Source of the DNA: Dasypus novemcinctus
Lineage: Eukaryota; Chordata; Mammalia; Cingulata; Dasypodidae
Length of the DNA stretch: 64,000 nt
Direction: 5' to 3'
Assembly (NCBI RefSeq): GCF_030445035.2
Contig: NC_080683.1
Coordinates: forward strand, 116,855,225-116,919,224
The position numbers and the translations under genes were made by a program. Positions 33,441-46,049 of the stretch are shown in pieces. The notes below the pieces were generated by a model, which searched no databases, was not told where the DNA came from, and was given only the letters and a program-made list of their open reading frames with translations. The stretch's first letter is position 1. Each line of letters opens with the position of its first letter.

Positions 33441-35132
33441 CCGACGAGAGCTGGTGCTTCTCTGTCCTCAGCATCCCACAAGCGCACTCCATCTTGCCAT
33501 TCCTGACTCTCACTTTGGTCCTTTAAAGGGCTGAAGGGGAGACTCCGGGTGTGATGTCAGGCATACCACCCACTACAGCTCCTCCAGGTACGCCGGAAAA
33601 GCAAGCCATGGTCTCAGAATATCGGGGGACTCCTAATTGTCCCAGCCGCACGCCCTGACTTCAGTGGGAGCCAGGAGCCTCTTGAAAGGACCTTGAGATC
33701 TGCTTGCAATCGGAACTCAGCCCGTAAAAACGGATATGGGGGCCCTGGTGGAGAACCACCCTGCGAGCCTGTCAGGGGACTCCGGCCGGGCAGCAGGCCC
33801 GCATCAGGGGGGACAGGGCTCTGGGCAGCATCAGTCTGCGCTTGACTGGCCTCGGCCCCATCCCCACCCCAAGTGTTTGCACTTAGTAAGAACCGGTGGT
33901 AAGAACGGTGTAGACGTGTCATTCACGGCTCAAAACCTCTTTGCAATACATTTTGAAGGCTCATGGCATTGGGTGTTTTGCTTAAGGCAGAATTAAATCA
34001 AGCACACAAACAAACACTGTATTTCCCAAACTCCCTTCCCTCTTGGGTGCTAGAAGGCACAGGATTTCAGTTTGGGGAGAGCTAAGTGGGGCGGCCGTGC
34101 TGGATGTGCGGGAAAGTGGCCATGGTGGCGTCCCTCCCCGATCCCCAACTGATGAACTCATAAAATAAGCTGCCGGGTGGGCTGAGCCTCGGGAAGGACA
34201 GGGCTGGGAGACCAGCTGGATGGCTGGCCTTCCAAGCAGGTGAGAAACCCATTTTCCAGGGGCAGGAGCTTCTCCGCCAGCAGCCTGCAGGCTCCCGGGT
34301 CCTCTCCTGCAGCACCGCCAGGCAGCTGGCTGCAGCATCACGGCATGGGGTTGGGGGGCGCATGGGGAGATTTTGACCTCATGTTTGCTGCGGCTGCTCA
34401 GGAAATCAGGGGTTCGTGTCCGATCCCCAGAGAAGGGGAGTGGTAAGGCTATGGCGGGGTCTCAGGACCTCTGGCTGTGACGGGTGAGCTGGGTAATGCG
34501 AGAAACCAGAGGGGACATACCTGAGCAGGTGAAAGCTCCACCGACCGTGCACGCTCACCACGGAGAGTCCTGGGGGGGGGGGGGGCGGCAGCGCCCCAAA
34601 GCAGCAAGGCTAGAGGGGGCTCAAGCAGACACTGTGCTGGGGGCATCGAGTCTAAAGCCCACCCCACCAACCCTGGGGAGGGGGCTGCGGGCCGTCAGAA
34701 AGGGACCCGCGTTCAGAGTGGCCCGAATGACGGGGACTTACTGGTGCACACGGCGAAACCTTCTCGTGGGGGGTTGGCTGTTTAAACAGCCTCACACCCC
34801 GGGCTTCCCTGGGCCCCTGCTCTTCCCGACTCAGGTCCCAGGGGCGGCATTCCCATTGGTGGGAGGGGGCGTTTGCCACGAATGTCACAGTGTCACGAAC
34901 AGGCTTCTGAGGACGGGGATGGGGCGGTAACTGGCTCAGGGCTGGGGTGGGGCCCCCCCTACTAGACCCAGGGGCGGTGCGGGGGGGCGCTGGGGTGGGG
35001 GTCAGAGGACTCAGGCCCAGGTTGGCAGCCAGGCATTACGCTCTCCTGCGTCTGGTCAGGAACCGCCAGCGGCGGCGTCTAGCAAATGCCAAATCAGTGT
35101 GTGAAACGCTAAGTGCAGCTCCACTTGCCCTG
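33441..35132. other. GC-richer flank, no gene recognised
   Basis: GC-rich sequence with a G14-type run near 34571-34584. Several open frames of 100-150 codons lack start context, motifs or homology and look like GC-driven chance frames. Confidence 0.5.
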
Positions 35133-35142
35133 CAAAAGTGAG

Positions 35143-35553
35143 GGAAGTGGATTTGGCTCAACGGATAGGGCATCCGCCTACCACATGGGAGGGCCAGGGT
35201 TCAAACCCAGGGCCTCCTGGCCCATGTGGTGAGCTGGCCCATGTGCAGTGCTGATGTGCGCAAGGAGCGCCGTGCCACATGGGTGTCCCCCGCGTAGGGG
35301 AGCCCCACGTGCAAGGAGTGCACCCATAGGGAGAGCCGCCCCCCACGAAGAAATCACAGACTGCCCAGGAGTGGTGCAACACACACAGAGAGCTGACACA
35401 GCAAGATGACACAACAAAAAGAGACACAGATTCCTGGTGCCGCTGACAAGAAGGCAGGTGGACACAGAAGAACACACAGCGAATGGGCACAGAGAGCAGA
35501 CAACTGGGGGAGGTAGGGAAATAAATGAAAAAATTTTTTTAATTAAAAAAAAA
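35143..35553 (+). mobile_element. DAS-III-type SINE, full length
   Basis: Starts gaagtggatttggctcaacg. Flanked by exact 10-bp duplication caaaagtgag at 35133-35142 and 35554-35563. Confidence 0.93.
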
Positions 35554-36219
35554 CAAAAGTGAGAAAGACCCCCCTCTTTTGTCAAGATGGGCTAAAGGTA
35601 ACCCTAAATTCATAAAGGGGCTCTGAGCCCTTTCTCGGAGTGGGCCCCCAGGTGCTGGCAAATGGGGCCCCGCCCCTGCGCGCCTGGCAGCCTTCCACCT
35701 CGCACACTCGCTGCTCTCTCTTAGCATTGCCTTGGAAATTTTAGCTACTTAGTAGTTTCCTTCCAAAATGGTTATTGTGATGATGATTAGATTGACCCTA
35801 AGTCATTTTTATCTTTTTTTTAGGAAAAAGGAATGAGATAATCTTCATTGCTAAAAATCCTTCTCATTTTCCGTGGGCGAATTTGGGGAGGTTTTGAACC
35901 AGAGCCTAGAAGTTTAAGTAGCTATAGCAATAAGTTTCCTTTTTGGAAGGTGCTAAGTTCTAATCATTACTTCATTATCACCTCAAAAAATTTGGATTTC
36001 AAGCTGTGGTTTGGAAAAATGCCTGTTAATGTGTCAGCAGAGATGAGTAGCCAGGGAGCGGCTGAGCTATGCTGGCGATTTTAGTTACAATATGGTAAAC
36101 ATTGCTTCATTTAACATTTATGTCACGTACTCTTTGAAACGGAAGACTTTGGAACCAGAAATGGACTGAGTGTAAGACTTGTTTTTCAAAGGTGAACATT
36201 TAGTTTAAGAATTAGTAAA

Positions 36220-36326
36220 GGGGAGTGGGTGTAGCTCAGTGGTTGAGCACCTGCCTCCCATGTACAAGGTCTCGGGTTTAATCCCCAGGGGGTCGGTGGG
36301 GGTGGGTGGGTAGAATTAGAAAGAAA
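36220..36326 (+). mobile_element. Monomeric tRNA-like SINE
   Basis: About 100 bp: gggtgtagctcagtggttga ... ctcgggtttaatcccc, then a short G-rich and A-rich tail. Exact 13-bp target duplication aagaattagtaaa at 36207-36219 and 36327-36339. Confidence 0.92.
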
Positions 36327-36721
36327 AAGAATTAGTAAATGCATCCAGTTTGGAGGCTAGGAAATGAGAAATGAGAAGGAGTAAAACATCTAAAGATGGT
36401 TTGAGCTTAGACCTCTGTTGTCTGTTATGGTGGCCGCCAGCCACGTGTGGCCACTGAATGCTTGTAACGTGGCGTCCGGTGTCAATCAAGATTTGCTGGT
36501 ATTGTGAAAAGCATGCTCAGTATGGAAGACATTGTACGAAAGAACAAAGTGCAACTTCTCATGAATATTTGTAAAAGTTGACTATACGTGGAATGATCAG
36601 ACTTTGAGTATAGGAGTTAAATAAAATATATTCTGAAAATTAATCTCACCTGTCTATGCCTTTTTATACTTGTTAAATGTGGCTGATAGAAACACTTTGA
36701 AATGACATATGTTATTTTATC

Positions 36722-37127
36722 TGCCTTAGTTTCCTTGGGCTGCTGTGATGACATCCCACAGGCTGAGTGGCTTCAAACAACAGAAATGAATTCTCTTGCG
36801 GTCCTGGAGGCAGGAAGTCTGAAACCAGGGTGCTGGGCAGGGCCCTGCTCCTGGGCAAACCAGGGTTTGCCGCGACCCTGGGGATCCTCTGCTGTGGGTG
36901 CACCGTCCACGGGCCCTCGCCTGGCCCCTGTCCCCCTCTCTGGGCCTCTTCTCCTCTTCTTCCAAGAACACCAGTCACGCTGGACAAGGGCCCTGCCTGC
37001 CCCAGCACAGCCTCCTCTTAACTTCAGGAATCCCTCTGCGATGACCCCATTCCAGAGGTCACATCCTGAGGTCCTGAGGACTGGGACTTCCACATACCCC
37101 GTGGGGGACAAATTCAACCCGTAACAA
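36722..37127 (-). mobile_element. MaLR-like LTR, antisense
   Basis: Starts agtttccttgggctgctgtg, continues ggcttcaaacaacagaaatg and cctggaggcaggaagtctg, and ends ggacaaattcaacccgtaac. Confidence 0.8.
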
Positions 37128-37574
37128 TGTCCCTCATTCCTGCCATTTTCTCTGCATATCTGTAGCTTCCACGTTGGTCTCGGGCTATTTTGCCTGGTGA
37201 TGGCCACGGGCTGCCCCTGCCGCCAGGTTCGTCCCCTCCCAAGGGCCAGCATGTCTGTTCCCGCTGGCCCCAGCTCCCTCCAGCGGCGCGTCACCGCCAG
37301 TCTTCCAGAGGGCAGTGACCGCATGGTGTGAGAGGAAAGTGCCAGCTTCTCTGCCTGACCTTCATGCGCATCACCAGGAGGCTTGGAGATTACCCATGGC
37401 TTAGCCCCTAAAATGGAATTTGTGGGGGGGATACTGGGGCACCTCAGGGGCCCAAAGATGGAGCCTTGGAAACAGAAGCAGAGACCAGAGCCCTGGGGGC
37501 TACTCAGGAGGCTGATTTGCTGTTTCTACACCACTGAGGCCACCACACAGCTTCTGTTTTTTTTTCCCCCAGGC

Positions 37575-37905
37575 CTTCTCTCTCTATTTTTTTTTTAATG
37601 TTACATTAAAAAATATAAGAGGATCCCATATACCCCACCCCCCTCACCCCACTCCTCCCTCATCAACAACCTCTTCCATCATCGTGGCACATTCACTGCA
37701 TTTGGTGAATACATTCTGGAGCACTGCTGCAGCACATGGATAGTGGTTTACATTGTAGCTTACACTCTCCCCCCGTCCACCCAGTGGCCATGGCAGGACA
37801 TACAACGTCCAGCATCTGTCCCTGCAGCACCACCCAGGACAACTTCAAGTCCTGAAAATGCCCCCACCTCACATCTCTTTTCCCCTCTCCCTGCCCTCCC
37901 GGGGT
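37575..37905 (-). mobile_element. Armadillo-type L1 3' UTR, antisense
   Basis: Starts at a T-run then ttacattaaaaaatataaga, aacaacctcttccatcatcg, attcactgcatttggtgaat and gtggtttacattgtagctta. As I recall, this text recurs at L1 3' ends in armadillo DNA. Confidence 0.65.
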
Positions 37906-38534
37906 CCACAGGATGGAGGAATAGAGTATGGATTAGAGTGGGCTTACTGGTTTCTATCTGCACGTCAGCTACAGGTAGAACCTTGCCTGTCACGGTGCCC
38001 ATTCTAAAGTGCACTGACCACAGTCCAGTGACTGTGTGTAACACTTCCTGTGCACGTTCACACTGCAGCTGGACTGAGCATGTGGGCCGCCTTTTAGGAC
38101 TGACTAACCGATACAACAGAGGAAACGGGAGCTGGTCGGTGTCTGCTCTCCGGTTTGTGAAGCTCTTTCCAGCATCCTTGGTGGTGCTGGACTCACGACG
38201 GGAAGCTGTCGGGAGCACCCACGGGCCTCCCTATCGGCGACGGGACTGCAGATCAGCAAGCTGCGCTTCCCAAGGTCCCCGGGCAGGTGACGTGGCCAGC
38301 TCGCCAGGTGGCCAGGGCTTTTTGTCTCATGAGCACTTCCTGCAATCCCTCCTCAGAAAAATCCCCTTGGCTCCCATCCCTGAGAGAAAGCTCATCTTTA
38401 CAGTTGCCAGATAATCTGCATTCTAGCTGAGGAGCTTTGGACTGTGGGAAACTGTGCTAACTAATGAGTCATTGTCTCTAGTTTGAGGAAGGAAAGTTTC
38501 CATCTTGGGGACTTCTCAGGAAGAAGTCAAGAGG

Positions 38535-38574
<40 letters not shown>

Positions 38575-39299
38575 ATTATTACAGATAAGTGGAGGAAGGG
38601 AAGAAAACAATAGAATGTGTTTCTATTTTCCCTTCTCTCTTTGTATGCTCATTCTTCCTGTATAACACTTCTCAGTATTAACTTTAACAACTTTTTGGCA
38701 AAAGTGCTATTGGTGAAAGACTTTTCTGTTCCCTCATACCATTGTTTTCTACAGCGTGCCCTTCATTGCCCACCTCTGTACTGGTGTGATACACATGCTT
38801 CACACAAGTTTTTTCAAAAATTCTTTCCGACTAATCTGTAGGTGCGGCTGTAATCAGACAATCCTCGCTGAGGTTTCTCTGGCTTCTCTGTTCGCCCTCT
38901 CGTGCCCCTGCAGCTCCCCACCCATTTGTGGGAATGTGTTGTGAAAGGCAGCCTGGCGCCTCCTTCGCAGCGGGGGATGGCCAGGCCCTTTCTCGCCAGT
39001 GGAAACAGGTAGACGAGTCCCGTTTGTAGTGTAATTCTTTTCTGTGTGTGTAGGTTCATTAAACCTTTCCTCATCAGCTTCAAGTGCTTTTGGGGGCATT
39101 TAGGATCTTCTGAGAGAATCGGGAGGACCACTTCACATTGCTGAAGTTCTGAACTGTTGTCTTGTACTTGCTTGCTGGCTCGAGTGGGATGAGTCAAGTT
39201 CTCTGTGGAGAAAACAGGTTCGTTAGACCGTGCTACGTCTGGGCATCATTTCTTGATGACTTCGAGGACCTTTAAAACAGCCAAGTCTGCCATTTTCTG
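37906..39299. other. No gene recognised
   Basis: Contains only the GT microsatellite. Both-strand open frames of 120-220 codons (37743-38414, 38814-39197) overlap repeat sequence or lack motifs. Confidence 0.5.
38538..38571. repeat. (GT)n microsatellite
   Basis: About 17 uninterrupted GT repeats. A shorter imperfect GT run lies at 30415-30433. Confidence 0.98.
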
Positions 39300-39700
39300 G
39301 AGAGAGAATTACAGTCCCTTTTTTCTTTTTTACACAAAAACTTTTACATGACGCTTAAGAGACATGCAGAAAACTATACATATCTTAAGAACATAATACT
39401 TAAAAACATAATTATTATTTTTCAAAAACTGAATACACTTGAGTAACCAGCATCCAGAAGAAACTGAAAATTACCCCTCCCCCAAATCCTGCCTCATGCT
39501 TCCTTCTAGCCTCTCTGCCCTTTAGCCCAAGGGGAGTCATCGTTCTGACTTCTGACAGCAGAGACTGGTTTTGTCTGGTTTTTGCACTTTACAGAAATAG
39601 AAATGTACTGTATGCACTCTGTGTTTAGCTTCTTTCATTAACTCTGAATATTTTTGAAGTGTTTTCTGGTGCGATCTTGAATGCATTCTCATGTAAAAAC
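39300..39700 (-). mobile_element. L1M-type 3' region, antisense
   Basis: Contains gagtaaccagcatccagaag, gaaactgaaaattacccctc, ggagtcatcgttctgactt and gcactttacagaaatagaaa, typical of old LINE-1 3' UTRs read in reverse. Confidence 0.6.
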
Positions 39701-39817
39701 CCTAGAATATATAGAGAATTGTAAAGAAACAGAAAAAGTATTAAAGGTACTCTCACTAACCATAGGGAGGCATTATTAATAATTTTGGCTATTTCCTTCT
39801 AATCCTTTCCTTTCTTT

Positions 39818-40230
39818 TATTTAAAAGATTCATTTTATTTATTTCTCTCCCCTCCCCCCACCCCCGTTGTCTGTTCTCTGTGTCCATTTGCTGTGTGTTT
39901 TTCTGCGTCTGCTTGCATTATCTGGCGGCACTGGGAAACTACGTCTCTTTTTATTGCGTCATCTTGCTGCATCAGCTCTCCCTGTGTGCGGCGCCACTCC
40001 TGGGTGGGCTGTGTTTTTTTCACGCGGGGCAGCTCTCTTTGCGGGGCGAACTCCTTGAGTGTGGGGTACCCCTATGCGGGGGTACCCCTGCATGGCAAGG
40101 CACTCCTTGCGCGTGATAGCACTGCGTGTGGGCCAGCTCATCACACGGGTCAGGAGGCCCTGGGTGTTGAACCCTGGACCCTCCATACGGTAGGCAGATG
40201 TTCTTTCAGTTGAGCCACGTCCGCTTCCCT
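39818..40230 (-). mobile_element. DAS-III-type SINE
   Basis: A-tail complement ttcattttatttatttctct, gttgtctgttctctgtgtcc, body, and head ending gagccacgtccgcttccc. Possible imperfect target duplication (c)taatcctttcc / ccaatccttttc. Confidence 0.92.
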
Positions 40231-40437
40231 CCAATCCTTTTCATATGCAATGTTTAAACTTTTTCCGTAGCTGCAACTTTGAATTTTGCCTTATTTTGGC
40301 TTAACAGGTACCTAGCCTTTTTCTTTACATAAAGACTCTTCAGAAACACCATTTAAAAAGCTGTATATTTTCATTCTATCAGTGAGTGGTCACGTGGGCT
40401 TACATGTTCCATTTTTTGAACATTTAAATGGTTTCCA

Positions 40438-40740
40438 GAGAAGCGGATGTGGCTCAAGCAATTGAGTTCCTGCCTTTCACACTGGAGATCCTGGGTTTGG
40501 TTCCCAGGGCTGCCTAAAGAAGATGCACAAGACAGCAAGCTGACACAACAGGCTGGCATGGCAAGCTGGTGCAATGAGATGACACAGCAAGAGATAAAAG
40601 GAGGAAAACATAATAAGAGATACAATAAAGTAGGGAGCAGAGGTAGCTCAAGCGATTAGGCACCTCCCTCCCACATGGATGAGGGGGTGGGGAGAAATAA
40701 ATAAATGAAATAAATCTTTAAAAAAATTTTTAAAAAAGTT
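40438..40740 (+). mobile_element. DAS-type SINE, first of an adjacent pair
   Basis: Head aagcggatgtggctcaagca, body gcacaagacagcaagctgac, a second partial head (gaggtagctcaagcgattag) and a poly-A tail. Confidence 0.85.
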
Positions 40741-40744
40741 TTCT

Positions 40745-41150
40745 GGGAAGCAGATGTGGCTCAACTGATAAGAGTGTCTGCCTACCATATGGGCGGTCCA
40801 GGGTTTGAACCCAGGGCCTCCTGGCCTGTGTAATGAACTGGCCCATGCACAATAATGCCATGCGCAAGGAGTGCCATGTCATACAGGGGTGTATCTGCAT
40901 AGGGGAGCCCCATGTGCAAGGATTATGCCCCGCAAGGAGAGCTGCCCTGTGCAAAAAATAAGTGCAGCCTGCCTGGGAGTGGTGCCGCACACATGGAGAG
41001 CTGACACAGCAAGATGACTCAACAAAAAGACACAGATTCCCGGTGCTGCCAAGAATGCAAGCAGACACAGAACACACAGTGAATGGAAACAAGAGAGTAG
41101 ACAACGGGGGCAGGGAGCGGGGAAAGAGGGGAAGAGAAATAAGTAAAAAA
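40745..41150 (+). mobile_element. DAS-III-type SINE, second of an adjacent pair
   Basis: Starts gggaagcagatgtggctcaa directly after the tail of the previous SINE. Host text ggtttcca / gttttctg / ggtttcta recurs before, between and after the two elements, as expected when the second entered the flank of the first. Confidence 0.9.
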
Positions 41151-41394
41151 TGGTTTCTAATTCCTCACCAAACAGTGGTTGGCATTTTAATATGTAAAAT
41201 TGTGCCTGCATTTCCAATTATTTACTTGTGAGGTATGTCAAAGCATGTGAACATTTTGGATGTGCTTGATAAACCTTACTAAAAATAAATTAAGGAATAT
41301 GGCACTGGTTTATACTCCCAATAGCAATGTACAAAAGTGCCTTTCAATGGCTTCATTATTGGCATTGCTTTTGTTTCTAATTATTATTATTTTT

Positions 41395-41868
41395 TAAGAT
41401 TTATTTTATTATTTATTTCTCCCCACCCCCTCATCATTTGCACTTGCCATGTCTGTTGTCTTCCTTGTTTTTTTAGGAGGCCCCTGGACCTGAACCCAGG
41501 ACCTCTGATGTGGGAGGGAGGCATCTAATAGCTTGAGCCACTTCTGTTCTCTGCTTTGTTGGGTCTTTCATTATGTTTCTTCTTCTTGTGTTTCCTGTTG
41601 CATCATCTTATTTCATCAACTTGCTGTGCCTGTCCTTTGCACCAGCTTGCTGTCTTGCTCATTTTCTTTAGAAGGCACTGGGAACCCCTGCTCCCTGCTT
41701 TGTTGTGTATCTCATTATGTTTTTCTTCTTGAGTCTCTTGTTTTGTCATCTTGCCATGCCCGCCATCACACCAACTCGCTGTCTTCTTTAGGAGGCACCA
41801 GGTACTGAACCACAAACCTCCCATGTGGTAGGCGGGAGCTCAGTCGCCTGAGCCATAGCCGCTTCTCT
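41395..41868 (-). mobile_element. Composite DAS-type SINE
   Basis: Antisense; contains at least two body repeats (ttgctgtcttgctcattttc, aactcgctgtcttctttagg) and a head ending gagccatagccgcttctct. Likely target duplication tggcattgctttt / tggtattgctttt. Confidence 0.85.
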
Positions 41869-42682
41869 GGTATTGCTTTTTATCACTAAAAATGTTTGCT
41901 AGTTTAATAGGAGCAAGTTGAATCCATTAAATGCAACCTTCATGTGTTGCGTATTTTTTCATGTTTATTTGCCATTTTTATATTTTCTTTGTTGTGAAAA
42001 TAAATTCATTTTCTTTGTCCCATTCTCTGACCTGTCAGCCATGATTTATGTGTTTGAATTATTTCTTCTCATGGCTCCATCTAAGAAAGGTAGGGATTAC
42101 TGTCTCCATCTAGAGACTGAGGTTGGTTGAGCGACTGCCAGGGACCAGAGGTGATAGCCTTAATTGTGATGACCTTCAGTTGACATTGGAAGACCAGGGC
42201 TGGTAATGACCAGTGAATCCAGAGATTGGGCACTCAAGAAATTACAAGTGGCTCAAGGCATTGAAAGATGAATAAATCAGAAGGAAAGAACTCCATTTTC
42301 AGCCAAAGGAGCAATCTATAATGACTTAACAAAATAAATATATCTTGGGAGTTTCCAGCTCTAAATGCATTTATTAATATTTAGAGCAATAAGGTTCTTG
42401 TGCCCTTTATTGCACTCTCATCATCTCTACTGTGCTTGGTTGATTTTATTCTTTAAGCTGCTTGTTGAGGCATCCTCCTTACACCTTGCTTGAGATTGCT
42501 TTTGCACTTGAACTTAGGGCAGGAGTTTGGCACACAGTGGTACATAGCACACCGATGAATATAGCTGGCTTTAATATGCTATATATATTTAAGTAAAAAA
42601 GTTAACTTTTTTTAACTTCCAGTAAAAAACTAGTGGAAGGGCATTGACTTTTGTTTTGATGGTTATGTATAGAGAAATCTTT

Positions 42683-42772
42683 GTTTTGTTTTTTTCAGGA
42701 GGTACTGGGGATTGACCCAGGACCTTGTATATGCAAAGCATGCACTCAGCCACTGAGCTACGCCGGCTCTGC
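42683..42772 (-). mobile_element. Monomeric tRNA-like SINE
   Basis: Antisense monomer: ggaggtactggggattgacc ... gccactgagctacgccggct. Flanked by gagaaatct on both sides. Confidence 0.85.
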
Positions 42773-43210
42773 GAGAAATCTCTCTTAGACGATCTTGTTT
42801 TGAACTCCCAGCTTAGGCATCTCTGAGGACCTGGAGCAGTTAATGTCTGCTGCTGAGGTTTCCACTACACACCCAAGGACTCTGTAAGAAGGCCCTTGTA
42901 CTTTCTGTCTGTCTGGTTGCGGCAGCCAAGATGGAATGGGGGAATACAGGAAATTCTAAACACATGGGGAGGGGGAAGTAATCTTTGCAATACAGAAATA
43001 TGCTTGTAAACAGCAAAAAAAGAACTCCCAGCTTAAGAAATTTGGAAAGAAATGTCACAGTTATATGTAAAGGCAAATCTGACCTATGTTTGCCTTATGG
43101 ATTCCCAACCAACTAAAAAAATTGTATTGGTGTGGTGTATTTTCTTTTTCTCTTTTATATCTGTATTAGCTCACTCAGAAATACTTTTAAATTCTTAATA
43201 AGCCTTATCT

Positions 43211-43297
43211 GGGGAGAGGATGTAGCTCGGTGGTTGAGCACCTGCCTCCCATGTATTAGGTCCCAGGTTCAATCCCTGGTACCTCCTAAAAAAAAGC
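43211..43297 (+). mobile_element. Monomeric tRNA-like SINE
   Basis: Head agaggatgtagctcggtggt, B box ggttcaatccc and short A-run. Target duplication aagccttatctg / aagccttacctg. Confidence 0.9.
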
Positions 43298-43451
43298 CTT
43301 ACCTGAATTTTAGAAATTGGAAAGAAGGCCATGTGAGTTCTAAAATCCAAGGCCTAAACCTTCTCTTTTTTCCAGACTATAAAACAAATTTGAAATCAAA
43401 TGTTTAATAAATTGGGGTTCTAGGATGAGCTACACACTATTTCCAGAATAA

Positions 43452-43601
43452 AAAAAACCACAGATTCCCGTGCCGTGACAACAAAAGAAGCGGACAATTA
43501 AGAACATGCAGCAAATAGACACAGAGCACAGACAACTGGGGTGGGCGGGGGGGTGGTGGTGGAAATAAAATAAAATAAATAAATCTTAAGAAAAAAAAAA
43601 G
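43452..43601 (+). mobile_element. 5'-truncated DAS-III-type SINE
   Basis: Only the 3' part is present: cacagattcccgtgccgtga, agcaaatagacacagagcac, a G-rich run and the aataaatctt tail. Truncation fits LINE-driven retroposition. Confidence 0.85.
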
Positions 43602-43639
43602 AATTTAAAGAATGCTTGGAATAAAAGCCAGAATTAAAT

Positions 43640-43745
43640 CTTCCTTCCTCCATCTTCCCTTCTTTTCCTTCCCCCTTTCCTTCCTTCCTTTGTCCCTTCT
43701 TCCGTCTCTCCCTCTCTCCTTCCCTCCCTCCCTTCCTTCTTTTCT
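43640..43745. repeat. Polypyrimidine tract (CCTT-rich)
   Basis: About 105 bases almost entirely C and T with cctt and ccct repeats. A shorter similar tract is at 19105-19175. Confidence 0.9.
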
Positions 43746-43839
43746 ATCATACCTACTACATGTCAGCCAGTGTTCTAGGTGCTGGAGATAAAGCAGAGAA
43801 TAAAACAAAATAGTTATACTCATAGAGCATGCTTTCTTT

Positions 43840-44560
43840 TTAAAAGCAGGTTTATTGCGGTATTATTTACATGCAATAAAATAAGTCACTTTTAGGCGCA
43901 CAGGTCTATGGTTTTTGATGGACTCATGTAACGACCTCCACCCTCTTTCTCTCTCTATTAGAGTATTTCTCTCACTGCATAGGTTCCTTCAGGCCCCTTT
44001 GTAGTCAGATCCTCCCCTCACCCCCAGCCCAGGTAAACACCCATCTGTGTTCAGTCTCTATGGTTTTGCCCTTTCCTGAATGTCCTGTAAATGGAGCTGG
44101 GCAGTACTTGGCCTCTTGTGGCTGGCTTCTTGCACTCAGCGTGACACGTTTGAGGTTCAGCCATGCTGCTGCGTGCATGCATCAGTTCATTCATTCATTT
44201 TATTCCTGAGCAGGACTCCACTTTATGATGTATGACGATTTGTCTACATCTCGTCTCCGACTGATGGGCATTTGGGTCGTTTCCAGTTTTTACTGATTAC
44301 AACTAACGCTGTTAAAAAATTCATGTACAGGTTTTTTTTGTGTGAACATATGTTTTTGTTATTTCTGGATAAATATCGAGGCGTGGGATTGCTAGGAATG
44401 TTTATTGAACTTTATGAGAAACGGTCAAACCATTTTCCAAAGTGGCTGAACCATTTTCGTATTCCCACCAGCAGCGTCTGAGAATTCCAGTCACTCTGGA
44501 TCCTCACCGTATTTGGTACTGTCCATGTATTCTGCTTTACTGTAGCCATTCTAGCAGGTG
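43840..44560 (-). mobile_element. L1M-type 3' region, antisense
   Basis: Long ordered similarity to old LINE-1 3' ends in reverse: ttattgcggtattatttaca, gttttgccctttcctgaatg, gccatgctgctgcgtgcatg, gatgggcatttgggtcgttt and ggattgctaggaatgtttat, then tattcccaccagcagcgtct. Confidence 0.8.
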
Positions 44561-45429
44561 TGGAGCGTACGTTCTACTCGGTTAGCATCAGTCCTCCGCC
44601 AGTGTGTCCAGGGCTCCAGTCTCCCAGATGTCCTTTTAGATGCTGACGGAAGGATCCATCTTTCAACGACAAACAGGGGGGCCTCTCGGCACTGTCGGAC
44701 TGGTGCTTCCACCTGCCGTGGGGTTCGGGCCCACTTTGCTGTGCACGAGGACACGGGTACACTGTATCACGAGAGCGCCTTCGAGCAGTGGGGCGGGGAA
44801 TGGGTGAGAGAAGCCTCTGATCACCATGTTTCTGATAAGAGCCAAAGGGCCCAGGAAGCCCCTGAGAAAAGCTTTGTTCTGGGTGACTAAGCAGGATGGA
44901 CGGCTGAGGTCCCGGGCGGGAGCCAGGCTGTGACCTTGGCAAAGCAAGGACGGCTGGGGTGAGGGAAAGAGGCTCTCAATTCACAGTGGCTGCAGATGTG
45001 GGGGTGAATGGGGCTTGGCAGGCAGGAAGTTCTGTATTACACGGTAAGGGAGAAGACCCCCAAGCTGGGGTGAAACAGCACTGGCCAAGGCTCTGGACTG
45101 GTAAAGTCCGTGGCCGGTCAACCCTCCGCTGCATTTTACGTGATTCAGCGGCAACAGGGACACAGAGCCTTGCTCCCTTCTTTCTTCTCTTAACGTCAGG
45201 ATACCATCCTTCTCGGTTCTCCTGCAACACCGGCTGCTTCTGATTCCCCTTTGCTGGATCCCCCTCATCTCCCCAACCTCTAGATAATTGTATTTCTCAT
45301 CTGGACTTTTTTTGTAAACCCCAGACTTGCATATCTAAATACCAGCTTGACATTGCTGCTTGGGTGATTAGTTCAGATGAGACCAAATTGGAATAGGGGG
45401 ACCCTTAAAATGACAGGACTGGTATCCTT
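44561..45429. other. No gene recognised
   Basis: GC-moderate unique sequence; overlapping chance frames on both strands. Confidence 0.5.
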
Positions 45430-45612
45430 TTTTTGTTTTTTAGATACCAGGGGCTGGGGATTGAACCCCAGACCTCATACTTGGGGAGCCAGTGCTCAAC
45501 CACTGAGCCACATCAGCTCCCCTGAGTTGGTCTTTTCCTTTGTTTGTTTTTAAGGAGGCATCGGGAACCAAACTTGGGACCTCCTAGGTGGGAGGCAAGT
45601 GCTCAACACATC
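45430..45612 (-). mobile_element. Dimeric tRNA-derived SINE (DAS-type)
   Basis: Antisense dimer with heads ending gccacatcagctcccctga and gggaggcaagtgctcaacac. Same head-linker-head layout as 2082-2306 and 32311-32486. Confidence 0.85.
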
Positions 45613-46049
45613 CCCTTCCCAATAGTATTCTTTTAAGCAAAGGAAATTTGGACACAGAGAGAGCACGCACGAGAGAGGGCCACGTGATGGAGGCAGAGGT
45701 GAGTTATGCCAGAAGCCAAAGAATACTGTGCATGGCTGCCCACCATCAAAATGTCATGGGAAGCATGGTCCTGCCAACGTCTTGATTTTGGACGTCTTGC
45801 ATCCAGATCAGCGAGACAATGCCTTTCTGTTGAAGCCAGCCAGTCCATGGCACTTTGGTACAGTGGCTCTGGCAAAGAGAGGCACCCCGCATCCCGCCAG
45901 CAGGCTCTGGGCTTTCCCGTCCTCCTGGGCCCAGACCCTGACCTTTTCTCCCTGCCTGGACGGCTACCTCCTGGCCTGAACCACCGTCACCCACTGGCGG
46001 CCTCGGTGCTGGTCTCCCGTGCCAGCTTTCACCCTTGCCCTCGTGGTCT

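Noticed and set aside
35158-35585. Recurrent open frames with Cys-Val-Phe/Leu-rich products seen at many sites
   Set aside because: They are translations of DAS-III SINE bodies, which explains their near-identity at 24.5, 26.3, 28.4, 35.2, 40.0, 49.8, 51.8 and 63.6 kb.
36220-36300. Candidate tRNA gene
   Set aside because: tRNA-like A and B boxes, but it has an A-rich tail and target-site duplication, so it is a SINE; the same holds for the other tRNA-like heads.
37743-38414. 223-codon open frame
   Set aside because: Begins inside an L1 3' UTR repeat and runs into unique sequence; no recognised domain.
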